From assembly GCF_016920785.2 (NCBI RefSeq), contig NW_024609837.1:21583207-21647206 (forward strand): a stretch of 64,000 nucleotides of DNA. The letters run 5' to 3'. Shown here piece after piece: positions 10,641 through 21,910 of the stretch. A program made the translations under genes and the position numbers. Numbering within the stretch: position 1 is the stretch's first letter; each line of letters opens with the position of its first letter. The DNA comes from Ixodes scapularis. Its lineage: Eukaryota > Arthropoda > Arachnida > Ixodida > Ixodidae. The notes beneath the pieces are model-generated. The model worked only from the letters and a program-made list of their open reading frames with translations. It was not told the DNA's origin and made no database searches.

Positions 10641-12368
10641 AGTAATCACAGTCGAATTACGATTGTTGTAGGACCACTCAGGGAGTGATTATGAAGGAAA
10701 AAACAATCCAATTCTGGCGAAGTATTTTGGAATAACACTTATCTGATACTTTCGTGGAAGAGACAGATCATAGATTTCATGGTCTTTCTTTAGATCGCAA
10801 ACTTACAAAAAGAGGAATATTAGCTTTAGTGTCGGTTTGTAGCAAAATGCTATCACATTTCACAGTATCTCGCTTCGAAAGAAATGTTATTATGCCCTTA
10901 CTGATAGTCAGGTGCGCTCCGTCCGAAGACGTGGGATAAAAAATGCTTTCGGGCCGAGAATTACGACAGTCCGAGATATTATTTTCTCAACGTCGTCTCG
11001 TTCCCCCGTGAAAATTATTCTGATTAGACGACGCGGCGAGACTTTTTGTGTTGTTAAAATAAACATCACCGGTGTCTTTTTCCATTTCACGCGCCAATGT
11101 GTACGAACGAGCTCTCCCTTATTTACATATTCTACAGAATTAACGACGGCCCGCTGCTTCAATGTACTTTCGGAGGTTTCATATTTAATCGGAATCAAAA
11201 GAAAAATAAGCATGTACACTTTATTACAAATTTGTTATGATTTTAGTTTTGGGTACTACAATAGTTTTGTTTTCTTAATTTCGAGAAATTTTGAACGGTT
11301 GTAGGTTTAGGAAACTTTTGGAATAATCCCTTACCTTATAAGAAATTTTCAGTCTGCCCGCAGTATAAATTTGAGCGTAGACAAAAATTAGACATGACGT
11401 ATCATTTAGAAGCACTTGCTAGAAAACTTAATCTTCCTCTAACGACAATCATGTTTGTTTGAAAATTTATTTGGCTCGTTCTAAAAGAAACGGCGTAAAC
11501 ATAAGAAAAAATTCATAATTTTGTTATTTTTTTTGTTTTATGTAAATTTAGTCTATTTTAAAAATTTTTACGTACTTTGCATCCGATATAAGGAAATGTT
11601 GAAATAACAAATATCTTAATGCAGGCCTAAAATAGCTTTACCAAATTATACGTGAGAAAAAAAATTAAACATAGAAGAGATCACGGAAAGTGTCCGTGTT
11701 TTCTTACTTTTATCTATAATTACTTTTAGTTGTTGTTTTCGCGATATCAGCGCGTTTACCACCCAAAACAAACTATACACTTGTTCTATATGTAGTATAT
11801 CTCAAGTGGAAGGAATCAAGGCGCCAAGGCAGAGCAGACACGTTAAAGAGAAAAACAAAACGAGCGCTCGGTCCGATTTGTTTCAGCTAACAAACTTGTA
11901 TTTAATAAAAGCTTATTTATAACAATTTGTTTTATACAATTTTCAACTAAGTGCAGCCGCTCAGAGCTTTCAAAAATGGTATATGTCATCAGTCGAAACG
12001 TTGGGCTTGCTAGAGGCTATAGCCGAGAGTGAGTGGGTAACATTTATTCTCGAGTTCAAAGAAATAACTGGAACCTCTAGGGCGACCGCCACTGTCTTTT
12101 TCTGAAGTATTCATCAGTTAATGAATAAAGAAAAACTTTACTTGGTTCAAAGGGAAGACTAAAGAAGAAATGGCTATTTGAGAAGCGACACCGGGTAATG
12201 CTCAGGGAACATTCCTCTTCAGCGTGGAAGTTCAATATCATCGCCTGTGTTTCGTTTTAATGTAAGTCAAAGTGCAGTAAAAAAACAAACGCCGCACAAT
12301 GCCTTCTTTTTTAAATTATTAAAATACTTTTAATAGAGAAATTACGAAGCCAACTCATGAGGGTCCAC
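10641..12368. other. AT-rich intergenic stretch, no supported gene
   Basis: I see no recognisable protein, RNA or repeat family. The frames around 10908-11304 on both strands overlap each other and look incidental. Confidence 0.5.
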
Positions 12369-12372
12369 TTAA

Positions 12373-12950
12373 AGGGGCCCTCCGGCGTTTTCTTCAAAGT
12401 CCTGAATTTGCCTGAAAAGTTTTTAAAAACACTAAGAAACATCGATGAAATCGTATCACACTTATCGGGCCAAATATAAAAAAAGGAAAATTTGCGAAGT
12501 TATTGAATTTACCATTTTTGTCCGCACCGTTCATTTTCAAAGTGGAAGTTTCTACTGGCAACAATGAAAAAGGTGACGCCATTGGAAGGCAGGGTTCACT
12601 CTTTGGACTGTGTAGATTTCGTTCCCAACTGATTACATGCAGTTTCATGGTATCAAATGAATGCTATGGAAGCTAGCTCTAGCACCCACGCATCACCACA
12701 AAAGAAATTTTCGGCATAGTCAATTTTAAGACTGCCCGCTCGGCCTGCAACCCTACCTTCCCCTAACGTCACGCCACTAAAAAGCGCGGGAATATTTGAA
12801 GGCTGGATTTGGCATCATTTTCACTTGCCGATTTCACAATAACAATTTTGGATTTCGCGATACTAAATAACATACCGGAAAGAGTAAAAGCCGGTGATTC
12901 AGAAATTATAGTCAGTTGGGGTAGCTAAAAAAAATCGCTTGAGTACCTCT
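12373..12950. mobile_element. TTAA-flanked non-autonomous element (Kolobok/piggyBac type), copy 1
   Basis: TTAA stands on both sides (12369-12372 and 12951-12954). The ends are AGGGGCCCTCCGGCG and, in reverse, AGAGGTACTCAAGCG. The interior aligns in reverse orientation with 30436-30981, sharing for example CTGATTACATGCAGTTTCATG-like and TGGCAACAATGAAAA-like blocks. There is no coding capacity. TTAA target duplication occurs in piggyBac and Kolobok elements; the presence of THAP fragments near related termini at 50.4 kb makes Kolobok the better guess. Confidence 0.7.
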
Positions 12951-12954
12951 TTAA

Positions 12955-14763
12955 GCCCATTTTCCAGTGTTCCCTTAGCTAAGCAAAGTATTTTTAGAAA
13001 ATTATAATTTTATTTAAAAGATAAGTTCGCATTTTTGCCAGTTTACGTTGAAGTCCACTATTATATATAATAATTACAAAGTTTTGAAAGTCTTGTGTTG
13101 TTATGTTTGTTATTAGTCTGGACTGCAATTAAAATTTTCATATCTGGTCATCTTCTTGGAGGTTTAATTTCAAGTTTTCTACGCACACGTTTACCGACAT
13201 ATCACTTGCGGCGTCCATTTGAGAAAAAAATTATGTCCCTCGGGATGCACTTGCGAGTAAAAGCGGAATATTAATCACGCCCTTTTAGCTGGTGGTTTCG
13301 GAAATGGTCATAACCGCCAAGAACTTTGGGAATTAGAAAGTCACTACAACCACGCTTAAACCCACAGTTTTTTTTAAGGTTTCTGGTAAAAAAACGTTCG
13401 GCATTAAGATTTTAGTGGTGTCTGAAGAAAAAAAAAAGTACTCTTTTACGCCAGGAATAATTATCAGGTGGACACTGTAGAGAAACATTTTCAAGATTTT
13501 TGAGGTTCTGTTTTATGCTTTGGTTCTTCCTAGATGTGCTCAAACTTCATTTTCTGTTATGAATAGCAGCATGTGCTACCGCAAATATTATGGAAAGAGA
13601 TTTCGAAAGAGCAAGAAAGAAAACTGCTGCAGTGACTAAAATAAATACTCTGCGTTTTCATATTTAGTCTGAATCTCAGAAACTAAGTTTTTTTTTTACT
13701 ATTTTACTTAGATTTTTGATTACTTGCATTACTCGAAAAGGACAACGAAAATAGAGCAAAATGTATTATACTTGGCCAGTTCAGCCAGACCTCTCTTACA
13801 AGGACGTTGGGTGTCTGTAGAGAGATGAATTCACTTTTCAAATAGAACCTGGAAAAAAAAAGTGGAAAAGAACTTCTTGAGACATAAAAGAATATGACCA
13901 GTAGAGCCACGTAGGAGTTAGTTGATCTTCGCAAAAACAAAGACGCTCTTTCGGTTGACACGTGTTCGTCGCTTGCCGCGACCTTAATCTCCGGGAAATG
14001 TTTCTCAGTGGGGAGAACTGTCAAAGAAAATGCGTAAGCATAAAAATGCAAACACAATATTAAAGAAAAAACACTCTGTACTTTCATGATTAAGCTGGGA
14101 CTCCCCCGGCTCTATTGTGGCCAGATTTGTTGTGCGTTCACCCCAAGTTCTTTTTTGTTTCTTCCCTTTTTTTCTTTTTGAATTCGACTGGTGGGATCTG
14201 GTTGCAAGCTCTGGCGCCAGGTCTTCCGTTAATGTCCGTGCATTGTTCTGTTGTCTGGGACCGGTTAGAAAAAATGGTCCCATCGCTTTGTCTTTTTTGC
14301 CTTCGCGTTGAGGCTGAACTCCATAGACCAAACAAGCGACGAACAAGCGACGAACTTCGTCCGCCGGCACGTTCGCTTGGCGAGCGGCGCAGCAGCCAGT
14401 GTTCTGGTGAAGCGCGTAGAGAGTTCGTCACTTTCTTGCGCCCCGTGGAATTCAGCGGGTTGGCTGTTTGTGAACATTTCGATCCGCATTGCTCATCTCG
14501 CGTTTGGTTAGTGTGGTTTTAGGTTGAAAGTTGTTTTTCTGTTTGTTGTTGAAGATCCTACAATAAGTTAGACGAAAAAATCGTCTCAAAAGCGAATTTA
14601 TTTCATTTTTTTAATGTAAACCTGTGAAAGCTCAGCGGACAAAAAAAAAAGCTAGAGCGTCTTTGCAAACTATCGCTTATAGTCTATATGCTTAGTTCAC
14701 TTTGTTTTTAAAGATTAAGAAAAAAAAAAGACATTGGGGAGGCAGAATAAACAAAAAACGCAC
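12955..14763. other. AT-rich intergenic stretch, no supported gene
   Basis: No family is recognised. A GC-richer patch at 14270-14530 contains repeated GCGACGAAC and could be a promoter or 5' exon, but nothing decides it. The overlapping frames on both strands there are not supported. Confidence 0.4.
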
Positions 14764-14940
14764 ACTATACTCCGTTTCACCTTATGTTGTACCGCAGCGA
14801 AGGCTAGAAGCGCGAGCTCACAGCGTTGGCCGCTGCCCTTAATGCACGAGAGCTTGTGCCGCAAAGATGTGCCCCAGAGCAAGGAGCTCGCGCGTGTAGC
14901 CTTTCCTGCGGTACATCATGAGATGAAACAGAGTATAGGA
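14764..14940. mobile_element. Small foldback element
   Basis: The left arm, beginning CTATACTCCGTTTCACCTTA, and the right arm in reverse, beginning CTATACTCTGTTTCATCTCA, pair over about 65 bases. They continue through TGTACCGCAG and GCGCGAGCTC. A short unpaired centre separates them. No target duplication is obvious. Confidence 0.65.
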
Positions 14941-16420
14941 GAACGTAATATCCGCTGCAAGAAAACCAATCAACCTAAAGCAGTGTGGTCCGTCAATTTT
15001 TTCACAAACCGGTTTGAGATACAAATTACGGTTTGAGATACGTTTTTTGAGCACTAGAGACCTAGATGTGTTTCAAAAGTTTAAGAAGTGTCGAAACGAG
15101 ATAACCAGCATGCTAAGGAGAGCAAAATGTTCATATTATTACAGAATGTTTCACAGTGAAAATAGAACTGACGTAATTCGGAAAAAAGTTAATATTTTAT
15201 TAGACCGGAATGATCACGATAACGTTATAAGGGAACTTATAATAGTAGGTAATAAGTTGAGTGGAGTTGAACTCGAAAATAAATTTAATGATTATTTCAC
15301 GAATTTGTTCTCCCCTGCGCAAACAAGCGGTTCCCTGTGTTCAACTCAAGGAATTTCACAAAACTGTTTTCTGTTTCCTACCGACGAGAGCGAGGTAAGC
15401 TCGGCATTTCTGAACCTCAAAAACAGTAAATGTACCGATTTTAATGGAATGCAGGTGCAGCCAATAAAATACGTACTTGACATTATCTCGCCTTGTCTTA
15501 CACATATCTTTAATTCGTCGCTCTCGACTGGTGTTTTTCCTAAAGGTATGCAGATAGCTAAGGTGTCTGTCCTATACATGTCCGGAGACAAAAATAATAT
15601 GTCCAACTACAGACCGATCTCAATATTGCCTGTTTTTTCCAAGGGTTTAGAGAAAGTTATTCATGTTAGGCTAAATAATTTTTGTGAAAAAAATATGCCA
15701 CTTACAGATTTCTCAGTATGGTTTTCGGAAAGGTCGCTCTACTGAACTGGCTCTTTTACAGCAAAAAGAAATTATCTTAAACAATTTTGAAAATAAGTGT
15801 CTAACTTCAGGAATATTTATTGATTTTTCTAAATCCTTTGACCGGCTGAGTCATAAAGGTCTGTTAGAAAAACTATAGTCTTATGAAATTCGAGGGCATT
15901 CCCTGGCTTTTATAGAAAGCTACTTGAGTTTCCGTCATCAAGCTGTTGAATTAAACGGATATTCCTCAATGATCAAAGCAGTTCGGACAGGAGTACCTCA
16001 AGGAAGTGTCTTGGGGCCATTGCTGTTTAACCTATTTATAAATGATATAGTTACTATCACAAGAAAAGCTTAATTTGTCATTTATGCAGATGATACCAGT
16101 ATATTTTTTTCAGGAAAAGACATTGATAGTTTCATTACCGATGCAAATATATGCCTTAAAAGACTTAGTTGGTGGACTGTCTCCAATTCTCTGAAAATTA
16201 ATGAAAGTAAAACAAATGCAATTATCTTCAAACCGAAAGGTACAGTGTGTAAGGTCACCACAAAATTAATGATGAATTCCTCGGAGGTTAAGTTTGTAAC
16301 TACTGTTAAAACATTAGGCGTGATTTTTCACGAACATATGTTATGGGACTCGCATGTTCAAAATCTTACTATGAAACTTTCAAGCATCATAGGTATTCTA
16401 TTTAAAAATCGCTTTATATT

Positions 16421-16828
16421 GTCACGGGTGGTGACCAATAAACAAGAAATAAACAGGAAGAAATAAAGGTTTAATCTGGCGAACTTGTGCCAAAAATAAA
16501 TGGGTACAAAAGATAATAACAGAGCGTCGCGGGCGTCGAAGTCGGCGCAGCAGCAGAGTCGACCGCTGGGACGAAATTGACTCCTGCTTGCCAGGCGGAG
16601 CTGCTTTTGTACACGCGTTGGCTTCTGGAGCATTCGACGTAGAAGGTTCGACGCGTAGAACATTCTAAACTTGAATCAGCTAGACGGTTCTCGAATTCAC
16701 TAGAACATCTCATTACAGTGTCAACAAAATGCGTAGCCGCGGCCAGGAATCGAACCCTGGCCCTTCGCGTGGGAGGCAAGCGCGATAACCGTTAGGCTAC
16801 GGCCGCGCTGCCTACTTGCCGCGCGGCA
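16421..16828 (-). mobile_element. Solo-LTR-like/TRIM-like unit with embedded tRNA-Gly-like sequence, copy 1
   Basis: The unit is flanked by ATATT (16416-16420 and 16829-16833). If the duplication is counted as ATAT, the ends become TG and CA, as in LTRs. On the minus strand it runs from a perfect 12-bp palindrome TGCCGCGCGGCA, through a tRNA-like block, to TTTTGTTGACACTGTAATGAG. It then reaches an ATTAAA signal and a T-rich stretch, and ends in GTCACCACCCGTGAC, a short hairpin. There is no A-tail, which argues against an ordinary SINE. A diverged copy lies at 28941-29361. Confidence 0.6.
16736..16809 (-). other. tRNA-Gly-like sequence (Pol III promoter-like), not a functional tRNA
   Basis: On the minus strand there is an A-box-like TAGCCTAACGGTTA and a perfect B box GGTTCGATTCC. 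An anticodon loop CTCCCAC would give anticodon CCC. The acceptor stem pairs at about five of seven positions and the T stem is imperfect. The copy at 29266-29335 has loop CTTCCAC (anticodon TCC) with a perfect anticodon stem. Both are glycine-type. The stem mismatches and its location inside a repeat show it is an element part. Confidence 0.65.
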
Positions 16829-17488
16829 ATATTACCATCTCGTGTAAAGCTTTTAATTTACAATCCATTATTTAATCCTCGTATATCATACTGTCATCTA
16901 GTTTGGGGAACTACGACAAGTACTAACGTTAATAAATTGTTTTTGCTGCAGAAAAAAGCCATTCGCATCGTAACTAATGAGTCTTATTGCGCACATACTG
17001 AACCTCTTTTTTCTAAACATAAAGTAATGAAAATCAAAGAATATTTTAAATATAAGCTAGCAACTATGTACATGGCATCTCTTAAATTTCCAAATCATCC
17101 ATTACGGCAAATTTCCAAATTGACTAGCAAAAATATTGCATACGATATGCGCAGCGCCGGAACCTTGAGAGTACCACGTCGAAGAACTAATTACGGTCTA
17201 CAGATGATTCAGCACACACTTCCAACAGAATTTTTGAAAGAAAAAGATGTCTTGATTGAAAATGTAAACAAGAATAGCTTGCGTGAAATATTATTTTCCT
17301 AATAACATATTTTTCGGTGTGGTGCATAAATGTTCTTTTTTGTTTGTTTCATATGATGCAATTGTATCCGTCTGTCCGATCTACCTGTAGGGGCTTCGTC
17401 AAGCTGCATTTCTGCAGCTTTTTCTCCTGCCTCCATTGCCCATTTTGCATTGTGGGAGTAAATGAAATGAATTGAATTTGAATTGAAA

Positions 17489-18853
17489 ATAGAGGTATTT
17501 ATTTTCTTGGCTCTATTGTTAACTTTTTAGTGCATGACAGCACAGTGACATAACACTCACCATTTGAACGACGAGAAACCGTTTGCCAAACGGAGCGTTC
17601 ATTTTAGCGTTGTGACCGCAAGAGATCAATATCTGCTCTTTAAATGTATAGCTAAGTAAAATGTTGAGGCAAAGCGACGCCTGTCAGCATCATTATTCAG
17701 CTAAACAAAATTGATGGAGAGTATTGACTCTTTCGGCACTGGTACAAAGCAAAAATCATTTTTACCCTCCCTTTGCTAGTTTCAAAATGGCGAGAGAGAA
17801 AAAGTGTGTGAAGGGATTGGCCATGGATGTTATTTTTGTTCGAGCCAACGTCCACTGTCTTGTGCTAGACACTGGTCTTTCTTACAGGGGGCTGTGTGGC
17901 GCATTCAGCAAACAGGTATCAAGCCACCGGAAGTAAGCGGCTTTTCCCGGAAGTGAGCGCTTGGCAGGCTTTGTAACCCTTCCGAGTGCTGGTTCGAAAA
18001 GCGTCGAGGGCGCTGGATTTTCGCTTGTCACCTGAAGAGCGCCTGCTTGTTGCGAAGTAAGAGCGCATACAGACCCGAGAAGTATCATGGGAAGCCATTC
18101 AATGTAAACATTTCGAGATTCTAGTTGATCAAGTGTGCATAAGTCCCAAGTTCAAATGCCTCATTTTCGGAATTCAATTCGGAGCATGCTTACTAAAACC
18201 CACCCAAAGACACCGCAAAGTACGGACCAAAACATCGACTGAATGCACTACGAAGTCCAGCAGGCGTCCGACTTCCGGGACAAGCACCAAACTTCCGGTG
18301 GCTTCACTAAAGCCTTGCTCGGAGAGCGGCTATGCGCCATCCAGTTCCTATAATAGAGATCAGTGGCGCTACCACATGAACTTGACGTGTTCTGATCCCA
18401 GACTGTTCATCTATTAGCTCAGTTTAAATTCAGCCCATGATTTCATGTGGCTCCTACACTTTTTTCTTCTCGTGTTTTTTTTTTTTTTGTCGTAGAAGAA
18501 TTTATATTTTTATTGTCGGCCCTGAGTATTTTTTGTGTTAGGGCACCGCAGTTCGGAGCGTGCAGAGCGTAAGATCGCATTGCAGAATTAAGGGCAGGGC
18601 GTACTAGAACTGGGAGGTGTGTCGACCGCGTCGTCCCCTCTACAGGATCTGGGTGTCGTGTGGCCCAATTCTGCCTCAAGAGCCTGGGGTGGCGCTGCCA
18701 GCCATAGCGAGTCCAAGTGGGCGGTCGGGAAGCGTTTAGCGAGACTAATTTCAAATCTGTTAATGCGACTATTTTTTTTTTTTTTTGCGTTGCGTGTGAG
18801 ACGATGCAATATTGTTTGGCTACTAGCTGTGCCAAAGAGACAAGTGACTTACA
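17489..18853. other. Intergenic stretch, no supported gene
   Basis: There are frames around 17724-18417 and GC-rich sequence with paired CCGGAAGT motifs (17930-17960), which are ETS-type sites. Nothing is recognisable as a protein family. A T run occupies about 18470-18490 and another 18772-18786. Confidence 0.4.
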
Positions 18854-19003
18854 ATGATGTCAAATACTGCGGAGAAAACGACAGGGCGGTTTTCTTTTGT
18901 GCCGGGGTGCAACGTGGGTTACAACAGATGCCAAGAGAAGCACTTCTTGTTTCGGACGCCGAGCGACGCCTTTCTGTTCACGGTATGGGATCGTCTGATT
19001 TGA
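18854..19003 (+). pseudogene. THAP-type zinc-finger N-terminal fragment
   Basis: A frame from ATGATG at 18854 to TGA at 19003 encodes 49 residues. It includes FVPGCNVGYNRC and an LFRTPSDAFLFTVW segment. This matches the start of THAP domains: Cys-x2-4-Cys entry, then F-x-x-P-x-D and Trp. The second Cys-x-x-His half is missing. Either the frame is truncated, or the coding exon ends at a possible splice donor (GTATGG at 18983) and the rest lies in an exon I cannot find. THAP domains bind DNA and are common in P-element, Kolobok and host regulatory proteins. Its origin here is undecided. Confidence 0.45.
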
Positions 19004-19110
19004 ACAAAAATGAAACTGCGTCATACAGTCGAATTTATTTTTTTTATTTTTTTTTTTTTTGAAGGGGAAAAGATTGATATTAAAAAATACAAGACTTCTA
19101 AAAAGATGAA

Positions 19111-19256
19111 CCAGGGGCCCTAAACTCATCAAACGCAAAGTTGTCGATTGGACGTCGGCGAAAAAAGCGCGAAGTCATCGTCGTGATCGGCGAATCGGTG
19201 CGCTCCGTCAACATTGGCCCCAACTTTGTGCTTGACGAGTTTAGAGGCCCAGGAGC
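19111..19256. mobile_element. Small TIR element, copy 1
   Basis: The left end contains GGGGCCCTAAACTCATCAAA and GCAAAGTTG. The right end in reverse contains GGGCCTCTAAACTCGTCAAG and CACAAAGTTG. The interior, including GATTGGACGTCGGCGA and TCATCGTCGTGAT, is shared with 58914-59076 in reverse orientation. There is no coding capacity. Confidence 0.7.
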
Positions 19257-19398
19257 CCTAATCTGGACACTTGGGGAAAAGTCGACGAAAAATCTGGCGG
19301 CTGTGATTGGCCAAGGGCCCGCTTGACTCTTGCGCCAGCCAATGATTACAGCCGGATTTCTCGACGACGTTTTTCCTGAGTGTCCAAACTAGAGCTCT
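19253..19398. mobile_element. Foldback element adjoining the TIR element
   Basis: GAGCCCTAATCTGGACACTT, continuing through GTCGACGAAAAATC and GGCTGTGATTGGC, is repeated in reverse from 19398 back to about 19340. The centre is GGGCCCGCTTGACTCTTGCG. It abuts the preceding element directly. Confidence 0.6.
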
Positions 19399-20144
19399 TG
19401 TGTGACAAGTCAGAGAAAGCAATATTTTTTTTTAATCGGGATTTCTCTTCAATAAAGCCAGCAGTTGAAGTTGCTCCCTTTTTCTTGCAAGTGTAGGTGT
19501 TTATTTTTACATGATGCACGCTTCGTAGAAGAAATCAATTCAGACAATTCCTGGTCTATAATATTTGGCTGAGAATGCAGAAGTCAAGAAAAACTCGGTT
19601 TCGTGAATTCATGATACACACAAAAAAACATTTTGTTGACACCAAAACGAAAGCTATGCATTTAAAAATTTGCAAAAGGTGCAGCTAAAAAATATTAAAA
19701 GAACTTTGACACTAAAGTGGGGTGGAAAGCATCGCATATCATATCATGTTCAAACTTCGCTTTTTTATGCTCGTATGTTAGGTGAAACGGCAATTATATT
19801 TCTATAACCGCAAAAAAAAAAACTTTTTTAAACAGCATCTGCGCTTTGAATATAAGCTTCTGCCGCTCGTGTAAGTCACGCTTTTTCACGGGTGTGTGAG
19901 AGAGGATGGAAGGTATTCCTTCTCACAACCGATTGAACAAAAACAAATGAAGAATACGAGCATTTTCATGCCGAATAAAGCATCACTAGTGCGACCGCCA
20001 GGCCTCTGTCAGCCGCGTCGGATGGCCGCTCTCTAAAGCCCTTCGATTTGTTTGCGTTTATATTTATCATGTGACTTTTCCGCGCTCTAAAGCCTCCCGA
20101 TTTGTTTGCGTGAATTTTATCGAGGGATTTTACCGCACTCTGCC
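19399..20144. other. Intergenic stretch with a 2-copy tandem repeat
   Basis: No gene is seen. At about 20031-20141 a ~55-base unit beginning CTCTAAAGCC and containing CGATTTGTTTGCGT occurs twice in tandem with divergence. Confidence 0.5.
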
Positions 20145-20385
20145 CCAGAGTGCCCTCCCCGGCGTGCTTGCATATCGGGACACGCTCACGGCCGCCCGAC
20201 GGCAAACCTCCACATTCTAGGGCTCCCTACCCAGGGATTCTGGGTTCGATCCCCACCCCTGCCCGTTTCGATCTAGGTGAGCGTCGTACCGGCTTGCGGT
20301 CATGCATCAGTAAGTACTGCGGGGTGCACGTTAAGGACCATAGGCTAGCGGTTGTAGTGCGCTGGCTGATTTTCTAATCTACAGC
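20145..20385 (+). repeat. tRNA-derived SINE, copy 2 of a family
   Basis: It contains a B-box-like GGGTTCGATCCCC at about 20239-20252. The body CCCTGCCCGTTTCGATCT...TGCGGTCATG...GGGGTGCACGTTAAGGACC is shared with the minus-strand copy at 5690-5815. The 3' part GGTGCACGTTAA is characteristic of abundant tick repeats, as I recall. The boundaries are approximate. Confidence 0.55.
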
Positions 20386-20793
20386 TGAAACACCAGCTAC
20401 GACCACTGGGGCTACCTTCTGGCTGCATGAACATACACACAACACAATTATTAAATATTTGTGCACTTAAAGAATCTAAGAGTTTTGTTTCCTATTTATC
20501 AATAATGCAGACTCATTTGAGTCCACGCAGGAGTGTACAACATAAAAATACACTAGGAAAACATAAAAAAGTAATGTAACAAGACATAAAAAAACTTTCA
20601 CCTAGAGAAGGTCAAGTTTTTTTTAGTAAGAAACAAATTCAGGGGGCCGCAACATTTAAGCTTGCAACGAATTAATGATTCGACTTCTGTATGGCTGAAG
20701 CTAGGGCTAGTTGGTTTATTATGGTTTCTAGTGTTAGAGTCTCGACATGGGAAACGGGGACCAGTGAAGGTTTAAAAGGGAGCGTTTAATACA

Positions 20794-20872
20794 CGTCTGG
20801 CGGGTACGCCTGCCCGCCAGACGCGCCACCACCCGCGTGGCGCCACCACTCGCGCCACGCGGGTGGTGGCGC
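20794..20872. other. Two adjacent perfect hairpins
   Basis: CGTCTGGCGGG (20794-20804) pairs perfectly with CCCGCCAGACG (20813-20823). Immediately after, GCGCCACCACCCGCGTGGCG (20823-20842) pairs perfectly over 20 bp with 20853-20872 around a 10-base loop. The surrounding sequence is AT-rich. No coding or tRNA character is seen. It could be a hairpin RNA precursor or an element centre. Confidence 0.6.
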
Positions 20873-21659
20873 GAGCTTGGGGTCAGTCGTTTTCGTTTGC
20901 GAGAGCGCTAACACTAGTATCAACTGTAATTTTTTGTAACCGATTACATGTAGCTGTAGTTTTAGGAAAAAAATATAGTACTTGTTGTCCTAGGGAAAAA
21001 AACAGCTTTAAGGTGAAGGTCTTTAATTTTCTAATTTTGGCCCAACCAAGCGGAGTTCTGTCAAACATGTTTACGTTAAAAAAAATACATGTATCATTAA
21101 TATGTTATCCTGTGTAAAAATTTTGATTACACAATTTGTTGAGTCCGGACAAAACCTACAATTATTTTGAAGCTTGAAAATTGTGATACCGCCTGTAGCG
21201 TGTTCTTTTAACCAAAGCCATCGTCGAGCTAGATGTATGAAAAAGAGCGAAAACAGGAATTTCCACCAGCCACGTTCCTTCGAGTCTGTCTGTTTCCTAG
21301 TCGTGGAAAAGAGGGCTCAGCGTAAGCGTAGCTCTTTGGCGAGTTTGTGTGCGGACCACGCTATGCAGCTCAAAGACACCGACGTATTCCCATGGCGATC
21401 CCCCGCGAGTCGGAAACACAGAAGGGCTTCCGGCACAAAGACGCAAGAGCGAGCTCTGCTGAGAGGCAGTTTTCATGCATGATTTAATTTGCCCGACGAC
21501 TGTCGAGCGCTCAGATCTAAACGCTTCCAGTGTGTTCGTAACGTAAACTTTAAGATACGTTTTTTTTTTTTAGGCGTTGTTTCTTTTGACGATACCCCCT
21601 ACTCTCAAAAATGGTTCCGCCCACATCTCTGTCCCTCCGTGCGATTCTTCTCAAATTTA
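20873..21659. other. Intergenic stretch, no supported gene
   Basis: This is a mixture of AT-rich sequence and a GC-richer part (21290-21480) with incidental frames. No family is recognised. Confidence 0.5.
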
Positions 21660-21910
21660 GGAGGGACATTGATGTCACATGAGGTCATGGTGTCATGGCG
21701 TGACCACGTAGCGTGACGTCAGAATAACGTGACGTTACACTGTCAAATAGTTCTATCACTTGACATGGTCACGCAATGATACGTCACGGTGTCATGTCGC
21801 GCTGTCGCGTGATATTATGACGTCAGTGACCTGATCTTATGTGACGTCAGGTCTCGTGACGTCACATAACGTAGTTTAGTGACACAGTGGTTTCACTAAA
21901 CTTAGCGGAA
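21660..21910. repeat. CRE/TGACGTCA-rich element, small member
   Basis: It has clustered GTGACGTCA, GTCACG and TGACGTT motifs, and ends near ACTAAACTTAGCGG, a motif shared with the CGCTAAATTTAGCG palindromes of the element at 44897-45506. It is probably a diverged or partial relative of the CRE-rich palindromic family. The boundaries are approximate. Confidence 0.5.

Larger units (their letters stand above)
15014..17302 (+). pseudogene. LINE reverse-transcriptase remnant
   Basis: The first frame (15014-15745) carries the pre-RT region and NNMSNYRPISILPVFSKGLEKVI. A frameshift leads to QYGFRKGRSTELAL and motif A GIFIDFSKSFDRLSHKGLLE (15684-15878). After a stop follow GVPQGSVLGPLLFNLFINDI near 15990-16050 and YADDTSIFF near 16082-16110, with the catalytic Asp pair intact. 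Residues with LKINESKTNAIIF and TLGVIF follow. The last segment (16850-17302) includes QKKAIRIVTNESYCAHTEPLF. The frame would be continuous across the insertion if that unit and one ATATT were absent, but separate shifts and stops inactivate it anyway. Confidence 0.8.
15010..17488 (+). mobile_element. 5'-truncated LINE, plus strand, interrupted by an insertion
   Basis: The sequence enters in the linker before the reverse transcriptase and runs to a C-terminal region ending at a stop at 17302. A 3' UTR follows, with a TGAATTGAATTTGAATTG-type simple tail at 17461-17488, as is usual for tick-type LINE 3' ends. The endonuclease and ORF1 are absent, consistent with 5' truncation. The unit at 16421-16828 splits it, with ATATT on both sides. 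Confidence 0.85.

Noticed and set aside
14005..14522. Overlapping frames around 14.0-14.5 kb as a gene
   Set aside because: Five mutually overlapping frames on both strands, low-complexity Phe/Ser/Lys runs and no domain.
16736..16809. A functional tRNA-Gly gene
   Set aside because: Acceptor and T stems are mismatched, no Pol III terminator is placed correctly, and a diverged copy lies in the same repeat context at 29.3 kb.
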